Shown: positions 52,524-61,624 of the stretch, in pieces
Numbering within the stretch: position 1 is the stretch's first letter
Layout of the letters: each line of letters starts with the position of its first letter
From: Nonomuraea gerenzanensis
Lineage (GTDB): Bacteria > Actinomycetota > Actinomycetes > Streptosporangiales > Streptosporangiaceae
Assembly (NCBI RefSeq): GCF_020215645.1
Contig: NZ_CP084058.1
Span: 930,001-994,000 of the forward strand
DNA length: 64,000 nt
Reading direction: 5' to 3'
Notes under the pieces: model-generated
What the model was told of the DNA's origin: nothing
Databases searched by the model: none
The model's input: the letters and a program-made list of their open reading frames with translations, nothing else
Program-made: the position numbers and the translations under genes

Positions 52524-53276
52524 TCAACCCAGGGGGTGGCTGACCCAGACGTTCGGCTCCACGTAGACGGCGTGGTCGTGGCGCACGTCGCAGTGCACCG
52601 GGCTGAGCGCGCCCGGCACCTCCACCGGCCCCGAGCGGTCGAAGGGCAGCCCCGTCCACGTGCGCCACTCCGCCAGCGTGCCCGCCACCACCATCGATCG
52701 CGGCGCCACCTTGACGATCTTCCCGCCCGCCCGCACGTGCACCCGGAGCCAGGCGTCGTGGGGCAGGCCGTCGGCCCGCGTCCGGTACGCGTACTCGCTC
52801 ATCGGGGTGTGCGGTTCGAGGTGCTTGAGGTTCGGGCGAACAGGGGCGACCAGCTCGTGGTGGCCGAGCCGGGCGGCCTGGTCGCGCAGCGCGGCCAGCA
52901 TCACCGCCGACAGCCCCGTGCCCAGCAGGTCGCGGCGCACGGTGATCTCCAGGGCGGAGACGGCGTCGGTCGGCCGGCCGGCCGTCCTGGCCAGCCAGCC
53001 GGACTGGATCACCCCGTCCCAGCCGTTGTCGGGCAGCTCGGCCCCGTTCGAGACGAACGGCGTCATGTACCCCCGCGCCACCAGCCGCCCCGGCTCCGCG
53101 TCGTCGTCGGCCACCAGCACGTGGTCCGGGTAGGCGGTCTTGACCAGCGCGTAGTACTGGTCGGCGACCGGGTCCTGGAGCATGAAGGTCTGCCAGGTGT
53201 GGTCCATGTCCCAGAGCGTCGCGGCGAATTGCGGGCGTTCGGCGAGCGTGGAGATGCGGATGACCATGGCGGACAT
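52524..53276 (-). CDS. GNAT-fold N-acetyltransferase-like protein
   Basis: 250 residues; ATG at 53267 is an alternative start. The middle resembles a GNAT core (VSALEITVRRDLLGTGLSAVMLAALRDQAARLGHHELVAPVRPN, in pieces), although the acetyl-CoA loop reads RRDLLGTGLS rather than the standard QxxGxG/A. The C-terminal VVAGTLAEWRTWTGLPF and VEPNVWVSHPLG are shared with a conserved actinobacterial group. It is convergent with the aldehyde dehydrogenase. The substrate is unknown. Confidence 0.72.
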   Translation of the reverse strand: MSAMVIRISTLAERPQFAATLWDMDHTWQTFMLQDPVADQYYALVKTAYPDHVLVADDDAEPGRLVARGYMTPFVSNGAELPDNGWDGVIQSGWLARTAGRPTDAVSALEITVRRDLLGTGLSAVMLAALRDQAARLGHHELVAPVRPNLKHLEPHTPMSEYAYRTRADGLPHDAWLRVHVRAGGKIVKVAPRSMVVAGTLAEWRTWTGLPFDRSGPVEVPGALSPVHCDVRHDHAVYVEPNVWVSHPLG

Positions 53277-53342
53277 CCTGCCCGGGGATGCGCCCGCTCC
53301 GCGCCTTGATTATTGGTACTTAAGATCCCAAAGGCGGTGCGC

Positions 53343-53348
53343 TAGCGT
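53343..53348 (+). promoter_or_regulatory. -10 box (TAGCGT) of the DUF885 gene
   Basis: TAGCGT is followed by seven bases and ATG at 53356, without a ribosome binding site. A leaderless message is predicted. Confidence 0.45.
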
Positions 53349-53355
53349 CGGCGGC

Positions 53356-54849
53356 ATGACAGAACTTGACGCCAGGCTACGAGCCATCACGGACCTGATG
53401 GTGGCCGAGGCGCGCGAGGGCGGCGGCAGGCACGAGTACGACGGCCGGATCCAGGACCTGTCGCTGGAAGGCGTACGGGCCGGGCTGGCACGACTCGGCC
53501 AGGGGCCCGCGCCCGAGGACGCGCACGACGCCAGGCACCTACAGGTGTTCGAGGAGAGTCTGCGCAACCAGCTCGGCGAGCTGGAGCTGCACCGCAAGAA
53601 CCCGCTGCTCCACCTCTCCAACCTCGACCTGGCCTGCTACGACCGCGACTACGGCCCGGAGGAGGAGCGCGCCGCGGCCAAGGCGGCCCACCTCGCGCTC
53701 TGGCCCGAGGCCGTGGACCAGGCCGTCACCGCGCTCGACCAGGTGCCGGCGCCGGTGGCCAAGTCGCTGCTCGGGGCCGCCAAGGGGCTGGCGGCGGGCC
53801 TCACGGACGAGGCCGCGCTGCGGGCGCACGGCAGGCTCGTCGCGCACCTCGAACGCATCGCGGCCGAGGGCGACCCCGACGCGTCGCTCGGCGGCGAGGC
53901 GCTGGCGAAGCTGATGGGCACCGCCGAGGGGCTGCCCGTCGATCTGGGCAAGCTGGCCGAGCGGGCCGACGCCGAGCGCGACCGGCTGATGGCGCTGCTC
54001 GCCGAGTCCTGCGCCAAGCTGGGGGAGAAGGACCGGGCGCCGCTCGACGTCGTACGCGAGCTGGTCAAGGACCACCCCGACCCCGAGGGCGTGATCGAGG
54101 CCGCGCGGGTCGGCACGGAGAAGGCCATCGCGTTCACCCGCGAGAAGGACCTCGTGCCCTACCACGACGGCGAGTGCCTGGTGGGCCTGGCGCCCGAGTC
54201 GCGGCGCTGGGCGATGGCCATGATGGCGTGGAACTCGCCGGGCGAGCCCGAGGGCCCGTCGTGGTACCACATCACGCCGCCCGACACCTCCTGGCCTGCC
54301 CAGGACCAGGAGGAGTGGCTGGAGGTCTTCAGCGGCACGACCCTGCCCGCGATCAACGTGCACGAGGTCGCGCCCGGGCACTTCTCGCACGCCAGGGCCC
54401 TGCGGCGGGCGCCGTCCGAGGTGCGCAGGGTGCTGCAGTCGGTGGCGTTCATCGAGGGCTGGGCGCACTACGCCGAGGAGCTGTGCGTCGAGGAGGGCTT
54501 CGAGGCCGGCGACCCGCGCTTCGAGATCGGCGTGTGGGTGGAGGCGCTGATCCGCGTCACCCGGCTGGCCTGCGCGATCGGCGTGCACACCGGCCAGCTG
54601 ACGGTCGAGGAGGGCGCCAGGCGGTTCGAGTCCGACACGCACCTGGCGGGCCCCGCGGCGCTGTCGGAGGCGCAGCGGGCCTCCTTCGACCCCACCTACG
54701 GCCGCTACACCTGGGGCAAGCTGCTCATCATGGACCTGCGCGAGCGGGCCAGGGCCCAGTGGGGCGCCGGCTTCACCGTGCAGCGCTTCCACAAGGAGCT
54801 GCTCCACCTGGGCGCGCCGCCGCTGGGTCTGATCGACGCCGTCCTCTGA
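53356..54849 (+). CDS. DUF885 family putative metallopeptidase
   Basis: 497 residues from ATG at 53356, with no signal peptide. The zinc motif HEVAPGHF and the downstream EGWAHYAEEL match the DUF885 family, which is distantly related to M32-type carboxypeptidases. The C-terminal landmarks TYGRYTWGKLLIMDLRERA are also typical. A cytoplasmic peptidase or carboxypeptidase is the likely activity. It is slightly shorter than many members, mainly in the helical N-terminal half. Confidence 0.85.
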   Translation: MTELDARLRAITDLMVAEAREGGGRHEYDGRIQDLSLEGVRAGLARLGQGPAPEDAHDARHLQVFEESLRNQLGELELHRKNPLLHLSNLDLACYDRDYGPEEERAAAKAAHLALWPEAVDQAVTALDQVPAPVAKSLLGAAKGLAAGLTDEAALRAHGRLVAHLERIAAEGDPDASLGGEALAKLMGTAEGLPVDLGKLAERADAERDRLMALLAESCAKLGEKDRAPLDVVRELVKDHPDPEGVIEAARVGTEKAIAFTREKDLVPYHDGECLVGLAPESRRWAMAMMAWNSPGEPEGPSWYHITPPDTSWPAQDQEEWLEVFSGTTLPAINVHEVAPGHFSHARALRRAPSEVRRVLQSVAFIEGWAHYAEELCVEEGFEAGDPRFEIGVWVEALIRVTRLACAIGVHTGQLTVEEGARRFESDTHLAGPAALSEAQRASFDPTYGRYTWGKLLIMDLRERARAQWGAGFTVQRFHKELLHLGAPPLGLIDAVL

Positions 54850-54924
54850 CACTCGATTCGGAGGGCGTCCGCGGGGATGATCGGGGGGACGTCTGTAGCG
54901 TCGGATCGCTAGGGAGGTTTGTCC

Positions 54925-55746
54925 GTGCGCGAGCTCTCCGGCAAGGTCGCGGTGGTGACAGGTGCGGCAAGCGGCATCGGGCGGGCGCTGGCCCTCCGGT
55001 TCGCGGCCGAGGGGATGACGCTGATGCTCGCCGACGTCGACTACGGCGGGCTCGCGCAGACGGCCGCGCTGGCCGGGGATGCCAAGGTGCTCACGCAGAT
55101 CACCGACGTGTCCGACGCCTGGGCCGTGCGTCACCTGGCCAACCGCTGCTTCGGCGAGCTCGGCGCCGTCCACGTGCTGTGCAACAACGCGGGCGTCTAC
55201 CAGGGCGGCCACATGTGGACCCGCGACGAGGAGGACTTCTCCTGGCTGCTCGGCGTGAACCTGTGGGGCGTGCTGCACGGCGTCCACGAGTTCGTGCCGC
55301 GCATGATCGAGCAGGACACCGAGGGCCACATCGTCAACACCGTCTCCGTCGCGGGCCTGTTCGCCGCGCCGGGGTCGGGCGGGTACTCGGTGACCAAGTA
55401 CGCCGCGCTGGCCGCCTCGCTGGCGCTCGCCCAGGACCTGGCCGCCACGGGGTCCAAACTGCGGGTGAGCGCGCTGTGCCCGGGGGCGGTCAGGACCCGC
55501 ATCGGCGACTCCGACCGCACCCGGCCGCCCGGCCTGGCCACCACCCCCACCCCGGACGAGGTGGAGTCGCGGGAGACGGTCACCAGGGCGGCCGAGCACG
55601 GCCTGGAGCCGTCGCAGGTGGCCGACCTGGTCGTGACGGGCATCCACGAGGAGCGGTTCCTGCTGCTGACCGACCCCGCGTACGCCGCCAGGCTGCGCAA
55701 GCAGACCGAGGCCCTGCTCACCGGGGGCCTGCCGCTCTACCAGTGA
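54925..55746 (+). CDS. Short-chain dehydrogenase/reductase
   Basis: 273 residues from GTG at 54925, with AGGGAGGT seven bases upstream. Cofactor loop TGAASGIGRALA, Asp in ADVDYGG suggesting NAD preference, NNAGVYQG, catalytic Ser in VSVAGLF and YSVTKYA. The C-terminal region has CPGAVRTRIGDSDRTRPPG. This is a classical SDR of a group common in actinobacteria near fatty-acid or ketone metabolism genes. The substrate is unknown. Its last ten bases overlap the convergent membrane-protein gene. Confidence 0.9.
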   Translation: MRELSGKVAVVTGAASGIGRALALRFAAEGMTLMLADVDYGGLAQTAALAGDAKVLTQITDVSDAWAVRHLANRCFGELGAVHVLCNNAGVYQGGHMWTRDEEDFSWLLGVNLWGVLHGVHEFVPRMIEQDTEGHIVNTVSVAGLFAAPGSGGYSVTKYAALAASLALAQDLAATGSKLRVSALCPGAVRTRIGDSDRTRPPGLATTPTPDEVESRETVTRAAEHGLEPSQVADLVVTGIHEERFLLLTDPAYAARLRKQTEALLTGGLPLYQ

Positions 55747-56642
55747 CGGTCGTGCGCCAGCACCCGGACGACGGTGCCGCTGCGCGGCCTGACCAGCACC
55801 CGCACGCAGTCGCCAGGAAGCACGTCCTGGTAGAGCCCCTGCTCCACCTCGAACGCGGTGGCCTTGCGCGAGCTGCCGTCGTGCAGGGCGATGTAGTAGT
55901 GCTCGGTGTCCGTCCACCGCTTGACGACGTGCCCGGTGATCTCCTGACGCTGCGGGAGCGGCCTGGCGGGCTCGATCTCGCCGCTGAGCCACCCGCTGCC
56001 CGTGAAGATCCACTCCTGCGCGGGCCCGGCGGGGCCGGCCGCGGCCACCTCACGGCCGCGCTCCGTCAGCAGGAAGCCCCGGCCGCCCATGAGCAGCCCG
56101 ATCCCGGCGACGAACGACACCGCCGTGGCGATGATCCCCGGCCAGGACACCCCGGCCGCCACGACCGTGGCGTACCAGGGGACGACGAGCCCGGCCGCCA
56201 GCAGCACCGGCACCAGCACGCTCGGCCAGCGCCGCCGCGCCAGGCCCAGCTCGATGGCGTGCGCGCGGACGAGGGGGACGAACGCGCGGTCGAGCTCGGA
56301 CGCCGGCGGCATCAGGTCGGTCACCGCGGCCTCGGGGGCGTCGCCCATGCGGTGGCGCACCCGCTCCACCACCCACCGCTCGTACGCCGGCAGCGGCTCC
56401 TCGCGCGGGGCGCCGAGCGACAGGTGGTCGCCCTCGACGCTCACCCACCCGCGCCCGGCCAGCTCGAACAGCGCGGTATGGAAGACCTCCTGGGCCCGCA
56501 TGCCGCGTAAGAGGTCGGCCACGGGGGCGGGCGCGGGCCGCTCGGGGCCCCGCCCGGGGTGGTGCCGGCTGGACACCTTGAAGGCGGCTGCGAGCAGGGC
56601 GACCCACAGGGCCCACGCCGCCGCCGGCCAGACAAGATCCAT
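55737..56642 (-). CDS. Conserved membrane protein of unknown function
   Basis: 301 residues. An N-terminal membrane helix (residues 4-22) is followed by a soluble region with a winged-helix-like stretch (MRAQEVFHTALFELAGRGWVSVEGDHLSL). Two helices lie at about 140-185, and a beta-rich C-terminal domain follows (HVVKRWTDTEHYYIALHDGSSRKATAFEVEQ, VLPGDCVRVLVRPRSGTVVRVL). It resembles the C-terminal part of DUF2207-type membrane proteins. It is divergent from guaA across 96 bp. No function is known. Confidence 0.7.
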   Translation of the reverse strand: MDLVWPAAAWALWVALLAAAFKVSSRHHPGRGPERPAPAPVADLLRGMRAQEVFHTALFELAGRGWVSVEGDHLSLGAPREEPLPAYERWVVERVRHRMGDAPEAAVTDLMPPASELDRAFVPLVRAHAIELGLARRRWPSVLVPVLLAAGLVVPWYATVVAAGVSWPGIIATAVSFVAGIGLLMGGRGFLLTERGREVAAAGPAGPAQEWIFTGSGWLSGEIEPARPLPQRQEITGHVVKRWTDTEHYYIALHDGSSRKATAFEVEQGLYQDVLPGDCVRVLVRPRSGTVVRVLAHDRHW

Positions 56643-56738
56643 TGTTCTGTGTTAGCACGTCGGCCCGTGCCAGGCCAGGTGTAAGAGCCAAGGCCGATAC
56701 ACTGGGGTCACCGCATTCGCCTTTGGGGGGTTCTCACG

Positions 56739-58286
56739 GTGTCTGAATTCGACACAGTGCTGGTGGTCGACTTCGGCGCACAGTACGCGCAGCTCATCGC
56801 CAGGCGGGTGCGCGAGTGCCACGTCTACTCCGAGATCGTGCCCTCGACCATGCCGGTCGAGGAGATGATGGCGAAGAACCCGAAGGCGATCATCCTGTCC
56901 GGTGGCCCGTCCTCGGTCTACGCCGAGGGTGCTCCGCCGGTCCCGCACGGCCTGTTCTCCACGGGCGTGCCCACGTTCGGCATCTGCTACGGCTTCCAGG
57001 CCATGGCGCAGGCGCTGGGCGGCGAGGTGGCCCGCACCGGCGTCGCCGAGTACGGCGGCACGGCGCTGGAGGTGCTCGACGAGGGCGTCATCTTCGCCGG
57101 CCTGCCCGCCAGCCAGACCGTGTGGATGTCCCACGGCGACAGCGTGGCGGCGGCCCCCGAGGGCTTCAGGGTGACCGCCTCGACCCACGAGACGCCGGTC
57201 GCCGCGTTCGAGAGCGTCGAGCGCGGCCTGTACGGCGTGCAGTTCCACCCTGAGGTGCTGCACAGCGAGCACGGCCAGGCGGTGCTCAAGCACTTCCTGG
57301 AGGCGGCCGGCTGCCGCCCCTCCTGGACCATGCTCAACATCGTCGAAGACTCCGTGGAGGCCGTGCGCCGCCAGGTCGGCGACGGCCGCGCCATCTGCGC
57401 GCTGTCCGGCGGGGTCGACTCCGCGGTGGCCGCCGCGATCGTCCAGCGCGCCATCGGCGACCGGCTGACCTGCGTCTTCGTCGATCACGGCCTGCTGCGC
57501 AAGGGCGAGGCCGAGCAGGTCGAGCGCGACTTCGTGGCCGTCACGGGCGTCAAGCTGCGCGTGGTCGACGCCGCCGACCGGTTCCTGAAGGCGCTGGAGG
57601 GCGTCACGGACCCGGAGGAGAAGCGCAAGATCATCGGCCGCGAGTTCATCCGCGTCTTCGAGGACGAGCAGCGCGCCATCATGGCCGACGGCCCGGTGGA
57701 GTTCCTGGTCCAGGGCACGCTCTACCCCGACGTGGTCGAGTCGGGCGGCGGCACCGGCACCGCCAACATCAAGTCCCACCACAATGTCGGCGGCCTGCCG
57801 GAAGACCTGCAGTTCAAGCTGGTGGAGCCGCTGCGGGCGCTGTTCAAGGACGAGGTGCGCAGGGCCGGCGAGGAGCTCGGCCTGCCGCCCGCCATGGTCT
57901 GGCGCCAGCCGTTCCCCGGCCCCGGCCTCGGCATCCGCATCGTCGGCGAGGTCACCCGCGACCGGCTGGCCATCCTGCGCGAGGCCGACGCCATCGCCCG
58001 CGAGGAGCTGTCGAGGGCCGGGCTCGACCGGCAGATCTGGCAGTGCCCGGTGGTGCTGCTGGCCGACGTGCGCTCGGTGGGCGTGCAGGGCGACGGCCGT
58101 ACGTACGGGCACCCGGTGGTGCTGCGGCCGGTGACCTCCGAGGATGCGATGACGGCCGACTGGGCGCGGGTGCCCTACGACGTGCTGTCGCGCATCTCGA
58201 CGCGCATCACCAACGAGGTGCGTGAGATCAACCGGGTGGTGGTCGACGTGACGAGCAAGCCCCCGGGCACCATCGAGTGGGAGTGA
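56739..58286 (+). CDS. guaA: GMP synthase (glutamine-hydrolysing)
   Basis: 515 residues from GTG at 56739. It makes GMP from XMP. Residues 1-195 form the class I glutaminase ([20 protein letters not shown], Cys in [14 protein letters not shown], His-Glu in [10 protein letters not shown]). Residues 200-395 form the ATP pyrophosphatase ([17 protein letters not shown]). Residues 396-515 form the dimerisation domain ending in KPPGTIEWE. Length is normal. It completes the GMP branch with guaB 21 kb away. A GATACACT at 56695-56702 could be its -10 box. Confidence 0.97.
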   Translation: MSEFDTVLVVDFGAQYAQLIARRVRECHVYSEIVPSTMPVEEMMAKNPKAIILSGGPSSVYAEGAPPVPHGLFSTGVPTFGICYGFQAMAQALGGEVARTGVAEYGGTALEVLDEGVIFAGLPASQTVWMSHGDSVAAAPEGFRVTASTHETPVAAFESVERGLYGVQFHPEVLHSEHGQAVLKHFLEAAGCRPSWTMLNIVEDSVEAVRRQVGDGRAICALSGGVDSAVAAAIVQRAIGDRLTCVFVDHGLLRKGEAEQVERDFVAVTGVKLRVVDAADRFLKALEGVTDPEEKRKIIGREFIRVFEDEQRAIMADGPVEFLVQGTLYPDVVESGGGTGTANIKSHHNVGGLPEDLQFKLVEPLRALFKDEVRRAGEELGLPPAMVWRQPFPGPGLGIRIVGEVTRDRLAILREADAIAREELSRAGLDRQIWQCPVVLLADVRSVGVQGDGRTYGHPVVLRPVTSEDAMTADWARVPYDVLSRISTRITNEVREINRVVVDVTSKPPGTIEWE

Positions 58287-58517
58287 ACTACCAACCACTT
58301 GCGCGAGCATGCCACATGAGCCGCTGTGCGACTTCGGTCGATCTTCGGCGAGCCCTGGAGGCTGGGCAGGCGTCAGGCCGACGAGACCGGCACTGATCTC
58401 AGTCGGCGCGTGCCACGAAGGATCTCGACCTGGCGCTCCGCGATGGCTCATGCGATGGGGAAGGTCTGCGTGAAGAACTGATCGAGACTCCGGCGCTCCC
58501 GAACTCGTGAGCTCGGC
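58287..58517. other. Gap after guaA with remnant coding sequence
   Basis: 231 bases with no intact gene. The composition is less GC-biased than neighbouring genes. The only recognisable piece is the AbiEii-like fragment at 58397-58510. Short plus-strand codons from 58315 (SVDLRRALEAGQ) could be another decayed piece of the same gene. Confidence 0.5.
58397..58510 (+). pseudogene. Fragment resembling an AbiEii/AbiGii nucleotidyltransferase toxin
   Basis: A 37-codon stretch between an in-frame stop (58394) and TGA (58508) reads RATKDLDLALRDG, then GLREELIE. The pattern R-x-T-x-D-x-D-L is the active-site signature of the AbiEii toxin family (type IV toxin-antitoxin and abortive infection systems). 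There is no start codon, no N-terminal half and no antitoxin gene. It is therefore a scar at most. The match is short and by eye only. Confidence 0.35.
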
Positions 58518-58928
58518 CTACGAGCGTCCGGGCGTCTCCTGCTGAGCGGGAAGGGTGCGGGTGAGCAAGTGTGCCCGGCGCATGCGCCCGTCCGGGGCGA
58601 ACTGCCCGAAGAAGTGCACGTTGATGGAGAGGTCCTTGCCGCGCTGCCGTACGTGCAGGGTGTAGCGCGCGGCCAGCCGGTCCCCGTTCACCAGGGCCTC
58701 GTGCACCTCCATGCGGCTCTCCGGCCGGTTCTTGCGCACGGGCCGGGTGTGTGCGATGAGCTTGTCCCGGTCGATCGCGTGCCCGTCGGCGATCTGCACG
58801 ATGTCCGGGGTGTGGTACCGGTCGACGATCGTGGCCGCATCCTCGTCGCTGCTCAGCAGGTCCTCCGTGAAGGAGGTCAGGAAGCCGGCGATGAACTGCT
58901 TCGGGTCGGTGTCGTGCAGGGTTCTCAC
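58518..58928 (-). CDS. SnoaL/NTF2-like protein
   Basis: 136 residues from GTG at 58928. The cone-shaped NTF2 fold is suggested by FIAGFLTSFTEDLL, IVDRYHTPDIVQIADGHAIDRDKLIAHTRPV, EVHEALVNGDRLAARYTLH and a final NVHFFGQFAPDGRMRRAHLLTR. Family members are cyclases, isomerases or small-molecule-binding proteins. It is divergent from a TetR gene with a palindromic operator between them, so it is probably repressed by that protein and induced by its ligand. Confidence 0.8.
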   Translation of the reverse strand: MRTLHDTDPKQFIAGFLTSFTEDLLSSDEDAATIVDRYHTPDIVQIADGHAIDRDKLIAHTRPVRKNRPESRMEVHEALVNGDRLAARYTLHVRQRGKDLSINVHFFGQFAPDGRMRRAHLLTRTLPAQQETPGRS

Positions 58929-58950
58929 GGTGCTCCCATCGCGCCATAAC

Positions 58951-58967
58951 TCTTACGGGCTGTAAGA
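58951..58967. promoter_or_regulatory. Candidate TetR operator
   Basis: TCTTAC, five bases, GTAAGA: a perfect 17-bp palindrome 22 bases before the SnoaL-like gene. A further half-site TGTAAGAG lies at 58996-59003, directly before the TetR gene's ATG. Binding here could repress both directions. Confidence 0.65.
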
Positions 58968-59003
58968 TATACATCTCTCCCTCATATGGACAAGGTGTAA
59001 GAG

Positions 59004-59597
59004 ATGAGTTCGTCTCCGGCCCGTAACCGCCGCGCCGACGCCCGCCGTAGCAGGGCCGCCATCCTTGACGCCGCCGTGCGGCTGCTCGGCGCCCAGCCCA
59101 ACGCCGGCATGGACGCCATCGCCACCGCCGCCGGCGTGACCCGGCAGACCGTCTACGCCCACTTCCCCTCGCGCGACCGGCTGCTGACCGCCGTCCTCGA
59201 CCACCTCACCGACGAGACGGTGGCCGCGATGCAGGCAGCCGGCCCCGATGACGGCCCGGCCGCTGAGGCGCTGCTGCGGCTGCTCGACGCCGCCGACCGC
59301 GCGGCCGGGCGCCACCCCGCCCTGCTGCGGACGCTGGGCTCGCTGCCCGTGACCCCGCAGGCCGACCACGACCGCCACACGACGATCGCCGGGCTGCTGG
59401 AGCGGGTGATCAGGCGCGGTCAGGAGGCCGGCGAGTTCGACGCCGGGGCGAGCGCGCAGTGGCTCGTCACGGTCACGATCAGGCTCGCGCACGCGGCCGG
59501 CGAGGAGACCACTTCCGGCCGGATGCCCGCCCCGGAGTCGAGGAAGGCGCTGCACAGCACGCTGCTGCGCGCCCTCGGGCACATTTCTCCGCCGTGA
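59004..59597 (+). CDS. TetR family transcriptional regulator
   Basis: 197 residues. The N-terminal helix-turn-helix reads RSRAAILDAAVRLLGAQPNAGMDAIATAAGVTRQTVYAHFPSRDRLLTAVLDHL (in pieces), the standard TetR DNA-binding domain. The helical C-terminal ligand domain has the usual length. ATG at 59004 directly follows the half-site TGTAAGAG, and no ribosome binding site is clear. It probably represses itself and the divergent SnoaL-like gene. Confidence 0.92.
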   Translation: MSSSPARNRRADARRSRAAILDAAVRLLGAQPNAGMDAIATAAGVTRQTVYAHFPSRDRLLTAVLDHLTDETVAAMQAAGPDDGPAAEALLRLLDAADRAAGRHPALLRTLGSLPVTPQADHDRHTTIAGLLERVIRRGQEAGEFDAGASAQWLVTVTIRLAHAAGEETTSGRMPAPESRKALHSTLLRALGHISPP

Positions 59598-59671
59598 TCT
59601 GTATCAGAAGCGGATGCGCCGTCTCCTGAGTCTCGGGGGCCGTTCGGTCTAGCCGGAGGGGATCGCACAAC

Positions 59672-61564
59672 GTGGGCGCGACACGAGAGATGCACCGGAT
59701 TCCGCGCAGCAACATCACCTTCGCCATCCTGGCGGGCGAACGCGCCCTGTCCGTGGACGGCGACCTGCGGGCTGCCCGCTACTGGTTCGACGCCGCCTAC
59801 CAGGACGCCGAGCTGAACGGCGAGCCGGAACAGCTGGCCCGCGCCGCCCTGGGGCTGAGCGGCGTGTGGGTGCACGAGCACCGGACCTGCGCCGACTGGG
59901 AGCGGGTACGCACCCGCCAGTGCCACGCCCTGCGGCTGCTGGACCCCCGCTCCACGCTGTCCCTGCGGCTGCGGGCCCGCCAGGCGGCCGAGGAGGACTA
60001 CCGGGCCGGTACGCACGACGCCATCCTCCGGCTCCTGGCCAGGGCGCGCGACGCCGGTGACCCCGTGGCGCTGGCGGAGACGCTGAGCCTGGCGCACAAC
60101 TGCCTGCTGGGGCCCGAGCACGGGGAGCGCCGCATCGGGCTGTCGCAGGAGCTGATCGGGCAGGCCGTGCTCACAGGCCGCCGGGGCGACGCGCTGATGG
60201 GGCTGCTGCTGCGTACCGTCGATCTGTTCCTGGAGGCCTCGCCGAAGGCGGAGCGCAGCCTGGAGGAGCTGCAGGGCATGCTGGCCGCCAAGGAGCACCG
60301 GGCCATCGGGTTCGTGGTCAGCGCGATCAAGGTGATGCTGAGCATCCGCGCCGGCCGGTTCGAGGAGGCGGAGACGCTGGCGGCGGTCTGCGCGGAGCTG
60401 GGCGACGCGACCGGCGACGTCGACGCCACCGGCTGGTACGGCTGGCAGCTCGTCGCCATCCGCTGGCTCCAGGGCCGCGGCGCCGAGCTGGTGCCCGCGC
60501 TGTCGGAGATGGTGCACTCGCCCACCCTCAGCGCCCTGGACAACTCCTACCTGGCGAGCCTGGCCGCGGCGGCGGCCGACGCGGGCGACCGCCGCGCGGC
60601 CGAGGGGCTGCTGGCCCGGCTGCGCGGAGTCGACCTGCCGAGGTCGAGCACCTGGCTGACGTCCATGTACTTCATGAGCGAGGCCGCGCACCTGCTGCGG
60701 GACGCCGAGACAGCCGCCCACGTCCACGCGGAGCTGACCCCGTTCGCCGAGCTGCCGGTGATCGCCGGTCACGGCGTGACCTGCCTCGGCTCCGCGCACC
60801 ACCCCCTCGGCGTGGCCGCGCTCACGCTCGGCGACGTGGACGGGGCCGTGGAGCACCTGCGCGCCGCCGTCCGTCACAACCTGGCGCTGCACCACTGGCC
60901 GGCCACCGTGTTGTCCCGGCACCGGCTGGGGCAGGCGCTGGCGCTCAAGGGCGGCTCGGGCGACGACGGGCCGAGCGTGGCGCGGGAGGCGGCGGAGCTG
61001 GGCATGGTGCTGCCGAAGGCGGCCACCCGGCAGGACGAGAGCAGGGGGGTGTGCCGCTGCCGGCGGCGCGGCCTGCACTGGCTGCTGGAGCTGGACGGGC
61101 GCAGCGCGCTGGTCGGCCACAGCGTGGGCATGGGCTACCTGGCCATGCTGATGGCCAACCCCGGCAAGGAGATCCCCGCCATCGACCTGGCCGCCGGGGC
61201 GGAGAGCGTCAAAAGCGTGGCGAGCTCGGACCAGCCGGTGCTCGACGAGGTGGCCAGGCGCACGTACAAGGAACGGCTGGCGCGGCTGGACGACGAGATC
61301 GACGAGCTGGAGTCGATGAACGACCTCGAACGCGCCGCCACGCTGCGCCTGGAGCGGGAGTGGCTGCTGGCCGAGCTGGCCGCCGCCACCGGCATCGGCG
61401 GGCGGGTGCGGCCGTTCGCGGGCAGCGAGGAGCGGGCCAGGATCGCCGTCGGCAAGGCCATCTGGCGGGCCGTGGACCGGGTCGCGGCGGTCGATCCGTC
61501 GATCGGCGAGGAGCTGCGCGCCACCGTGCGTACGGGGGCGCGCTGCTGTTACCAGCCCCGCTGA
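59672..61564 (+). CDS. TPR-rich regulator-like protein with AfsR/LuxR-type C-terminal domain
   Basis: 630 residues from GTG at 59672 (ATG at 59690 is an alternative). Residues 10-470 are helical repeats of tetratricopeptide character (LAGERALSVDGDLRAARYWFDAAY, AGRFEEAETLAAVCAELGD, DVDGAVEHLRAAV). The C-terminal 160 residues form a module I recall from large ATPase-type regulators of actinobacteria: GLHWLLELDGRSALVGHSVGMGYLAMLMANPGKE in pieces, a coiled coil RLARLDDEIDELESMNDLERAATLRLERE, and a basic ending TVRTGARCCYQPR. No P-loop ATPase and no recognised helix-turn-helix is present. It may be an effector-binding half of a split regulator. Function is unknown. Confidence 0.72.
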   Translation: MGATREMHRIPRSNITFAILAGERALSVDGDLRAARYWFDAAYQDAELNGEPEQLARAALGLSGVWVHEHRTCADWERVRTRQCHALRLLDPRSTLSLRLRARQAAEEDYRAGTHDAILRLLARARDAGDPVALAETLSLAHNCLLGPEHGERRIGLSQELIGQAVLTGRRGDALMGLLLRTVDLFLEASPKAERSLEELQGMLAAKEHRAIGFVVSAIKVMLSIRAGRFEEAETLAAVCAELGDATGDVDATGWYGWQLVAIRWLQGRGAELVPALSEMVHSPTLSALDNSYLASLAAAAADAGDRRAAEGLLARLRGVDLPRSSTWLTSMYFMSEAAHLLRDAETAAHVHAELTPFAELPVIAGHGVTCLGSAHHPLGVAALTLGDVDGAVEHLRAAVRHNLALHHWPATVLSRHRLGQALALKGGSGDDGPSVAREAAELGMVLPKAATRQDESRGVCRCRRRGLHWLLELDGRSALVGHSVGMGYLAMLMANPGKEIPAIDLAAGAESVKSVASSDQPVLDEVARRTYKERLARLDDEIDELESMNDLERAATLRLEREWLLAELAAATGIGGRVRPFAGSEERARIAVGKAIWRAVDRVAAVDPSIGEELRATVRTGARCCYQPR

Positions 61565-61597
61565 GTGCTGGTGGTGGATCCGAGTGGGCCGAGGCTG

Positions 61598-61624
61598 CTG
61601 CTGTGCCGGGGCCGGGCACAGCAG
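61598..61624 (+). terminator. Hairpin after the TPR regulator-like gene
   Basis: CTGCTGTGCC (61598-61607) pairs perfectly with GGCACAGCAG (61615-61624) across a seven-base loop, 33 bases after the stop. There is no T-run. Confidence 0.5.
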
